64,000 nucleotides of DNA from Flavobacterium reichenbachii (lineage in GTDB: Bacteria > Bacteroidota > Bacteroidia > Flavobacteriales > Flavobacteriaceae), in the NCBI RefSeq assembly GCF_002217435.1, contig NZ_MUHF01000006.1, positions 96,398-160,397 of the forward strand. Reading direction: 5' to 3'. Shown here piece by piece: positions 62,080 through 64,000 of the stretch (its first letter is position 1; every line of letters starts with the position of its first letter). Position numbers and translations under genes: made by a program. Below the pieces are notes generated by a model. The model saw nothing but the letters and a program-made list of their open reading frames with translations, was not told the origin of the DNA and made no database searches.

Positions 62080-64000
62080 ATGAAATTAAGAATTACACCG
62101 CTCTATATTTTTTCATTTTTTATTTTCTTCCACCTAAGTATTTCGGCACAAAAAGCTAAAAAAATAGAAGGCACTCAAATTGCTTTTTTGTCTGATGTGC
62201 ATTTGCAGGATTTGTTCGGAACTTTTTCGGATAATGAATACAAAGGCATTTTAAATCCCAAAACGGGAAAACATGTATTAGTGAGAACAATGGCTTCACA
62301 ATTGCATTCTACCAGAATTTTTAATGAAAACTATTTTGCCTTTATTGCCGCTCTTGAAGATATCGCCAGGCGAAAAATAAAATATGCAGCGCTTCCCGGA
62401 GATTATACAGACGATGGACAGCCGATACATGTAAAAGGTCTGGAAAAAATATTAGACCAATACAGCAAAAAATATGGTATAGAATTTTTTATAACTACAG
62501 GAAATCACGATCCCGTTGGACCATTTGCACAGGAATCGGGCAAAGAAGATTTTTTAGGAAAAGACGGTAAAAGTCAGCCTATTTATAGTAAAGACGGACT
62601 TTACCAGCCTAATTTGGCTTTAGAAAACCCAGTTGTGATTACGGCAGATATTGCAAAAATGGGTTATTTAGAAATTACGGATCATCTTAAAAACTTTGGT
62701 TTTCATCCTAATAAAAAATACAAATTCTGGGCAACTCCATTTTCAACTTATACGAGCCAGAATTATACTTTCACGAAAGCGGAAGAAAGTGCGCAGTTAT
62801 CTAAAAGAGTTTATGAAGTAGCACCGGGTTATGAAGTGCCGGATGTAAGCTACGTTGTTGAACCTGTAGAAGGAATCTGGCTGATGGCAATTGATGGGAA
62901 TGTGTATATTCCGAAGAAAAATGCAACATCAGACACCAAAGATTCTAAAAACTATTCTGAGGCAAGTACAGGATATAATAATGTGCTTTCGAATAAAAAA
63001 CATCTAATTAAATGGGTTGAGGATATTTCGCGTGAAGCAGAAAAACAAGGCAAAACGCTGATTGCTTTCAGTCATTTTCCTATGATTGATTTTAATGATG
63101 ATGCATCTGCTGAAATAAAAGAATTATTAGGTCCCAACAAATGGCAATTGAACCGAGTTCCTACCGAAGAAGTTGCACAGACCTTTGCAGATGCAGGATT
63201 GAAAATTCATTTTGGAGGTCATATGCATATTAACGATACGGGAATTAGAAAAACAGCAAAAGGAAATACTTTGGTCAATATCCAGACGCCGTCTTTGGCT
63301 GCTTATATTCCTGCTTACAAATTACTGACGTTTAAAAAAGATAATGTAGTAGATATACAAACAATTACAATTGATAAAGTGCCGGGATTCAACGAACTTT
63401 TTGATTTGTATAAAATGGAATATCAATTTTTAGAAGCTCAAAAAACTAAGGATATTTGGAATAAGGATATTCTGCAGACTAAAAATTATCATGATTTTAC
63501 CGATTTCCATTTGAAGGAATTGGTTCGTCTGCGTTTTCTAAAAGACGATTGGCCAAATTCTTTCAAGGATTTTATTTTGAATGTTTCGGCAGAAGATTTA
63601 CTGCTTCTGGCCAATATAAAATCGGATAAAGATTATAGTGAACTTTTAAAAAACAAAGCCAATTACAATAAAGAATGGTCTGAGACTCAAATAAAACTAG
63701 AAAAATCTTTGGCAGAGAATAAAATCAAAAAACAAGATCTAAATTGGACTGGATACGATTTGCTTGTTGATTTTTATCGTTTTAGAAGTGCTGATGAACT
63801 AGCTGTTGTTGATGTGGGAGAGAAAAGAATTAAACATTATAAAATCTTGTCAAAGCTGTTTTTTGAAAATTATAAAGAAGATCAAAAACCACTGCAAAAT
63901 CAGTTTAGATTGTTCCTGATTATCTTTGATAAATTCATGCACGAAGTTCCGGCAGATCATTTTACTTTTGACTTGAAAATGGGGCTGATTAACCGCAAAG
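62080..64000 (+). CDS. exported metallophosphoesterase, 3' end outside the window
   Basis: The ORF starts at ATG 62080 with a signal peptide (ITPLYIFSFFIFFHLSISAQ) and runs off the right edge after 640 codons without a stop. The calcineurin-like metal motifs are present: FLSDVHL near 38, LPGDYTDDG near 106, TTGNHDP near 139, FSHFP near 330 and FGGHMHIND near 377. It should be a periplasmic or surface phosphodiesterase/phosphatase. The C-terminal 250 residues are helical and charged with no recognised domain. Confidence 0.88.
   Translation, partial: MKLRITPLYIFSFFIFFHLSISAQKAKKIEGTQIAFLSDVHLQDLFGTFSDNEYKGILNPKTGKHVLVRTMASQLHSTRIFNENYFAFIAALEDIARRKIKYAALPGDYTDDGQPIHVKGLEKILDQYSKKYGIEFFITTGNHDPVGPFAQESGKEDFLGKDGKSQPIYSKDGLYQPNLALENPVVITADIAKMGYLEITDHLKNFGFHPNKKYKFWATPFSTYTSQNYTFTKAEESAQLSKRVYEVAPGYEVPDVSYVVEPVEGIWLMAIDGNVYIPKKNATSDTKDSKNYSEASTGYNNVLSNKKHLIKWVEDISREAEKQGKTLIAFSHFPMIDFNDDASAEIKELLGPNKWQLNRVPTEEVAQTFADAGLKIHFGGHMHINDTGIRKTAKGNTLVNIQTPSLAAYIPAYKLLTFKKDNVVDIQTITIDKVPGFNELFDLYKMEYQFLEAQKTKDIWNKDILQTKNYHDFTDFHLKELVRLRFLKDDWPNSFKDFILNVSAEDLLLLANIKSDKDYSELLKNKANYNKEWSETQIKLEKSLAENKIKKQDLNWTGYDLLVDFYRFRSADELAVVDVGEKRIKHYKILSKLFFENYKEDQKPLQNQFRLFLIIFDKFMHEVPADHFTFDLKMGLINRK

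Noticed and set aside
1..64000. tRNA or rRNA genes
   Set aside because: No cloverleaf with a GTTCRA arm or rRNA signature was noticed on reading both strands; a covariance search would be needed to be certain.

Overview
The window looks like a chromosomal segment of a Flavobacterium-like member of the Bacteroidota. It is AT-rich. It carries a SusC/SusD pair, a hybrid two-component regulator, three proteins with type IX secretion (T9SS) C-terminal sorting tails, promoter boxes of the Bacteroidota TAnnTTTG type, and almost no Shine-Dalgarno sequences. No rRNA, tRNA, CRISPR array, transposase or phage gene was seen.

Layout. (1) 1-6317, all minus strand: a partial gene, a carboxylesterase-like hydrolase, a small acetyltransferase, a TPR sensor histidine kinase with an NtrC-type sigma-54 response regulator, a DUF1275 membrane protein and Dps. 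(2) 6536-13280, minus strand: a likely stress or detoxification set made of DoxX, a YtcJ-like amidohydrolase with a Cys/His-rich tail, an exported M17-N-domain-like protein, an alginate-export-type porin, a YcaC-like isochorismatase, a small conserved protein and a chloroperoxidase-type hydrolase. Two copies of one palindrome lie in its intergenic gaps. (3) 13799-17358: a ComEC-type metallo-beta-lactamase protein, a small membrane protein overlapping an unlisted 29-codon ORF, an XRE regulator and a YegP-like protein. (4) 17691-24541: a molybdo-hydroxylase locus (XdhC, MocA-like cytidylyltransferase, cysteine desulfurase, then 2Fe-2S, FAD/4Fe-4S and molybdopterin subunits) resembling PaoABC of enterobacteria. 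(5) 24760-25949: two small DUF proteins.

(6) 26116-49301 is a polysaccharide utilisation locus for a uronic-acid-containing glycan: hybrid regulator, SusC, SusD, GH88, two GH2 enzymes, a lyase-like jelly-roll protein, a beta-helix protein, DUF4861, and a uronate operon (YhcH-like, KDPG aldolase, mannonate oxidoreductase, mannonate dehydratase). The operon faces a LacI-type regulator that appears to lack an ATG start. Together the genes would bind and import oligosaccharides, remove unsaturated and ordinary glucuronate and galactose, and feed glucuronate through mannonate to KDG. (7) 49472-50663: a NUDIX hydrolase and a HAD phosphatase. (8) 50911-61650: a membrane propeller/LuxR regulator followed by three T9SS-secreted multidomain enzymes (GH64 beta-1,3-glucanase, GH18 chitinase-like, metzincin protease). 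They share nearly identical C-terminal modules, which suggests a set for digesting fungal cell walls. (9) 62080-64000: a metallophosphoesterase that runs off the window.

A second theme is non-coding. At least six kinds of long inverted repeats sit just 3' of genes, including six copies of one family whose ends read ACACATAGAAACATAG and its complement. Several palindromes overlap or adjoin candidate promoters, most clearly at 46958-46988 and 50707-50751.
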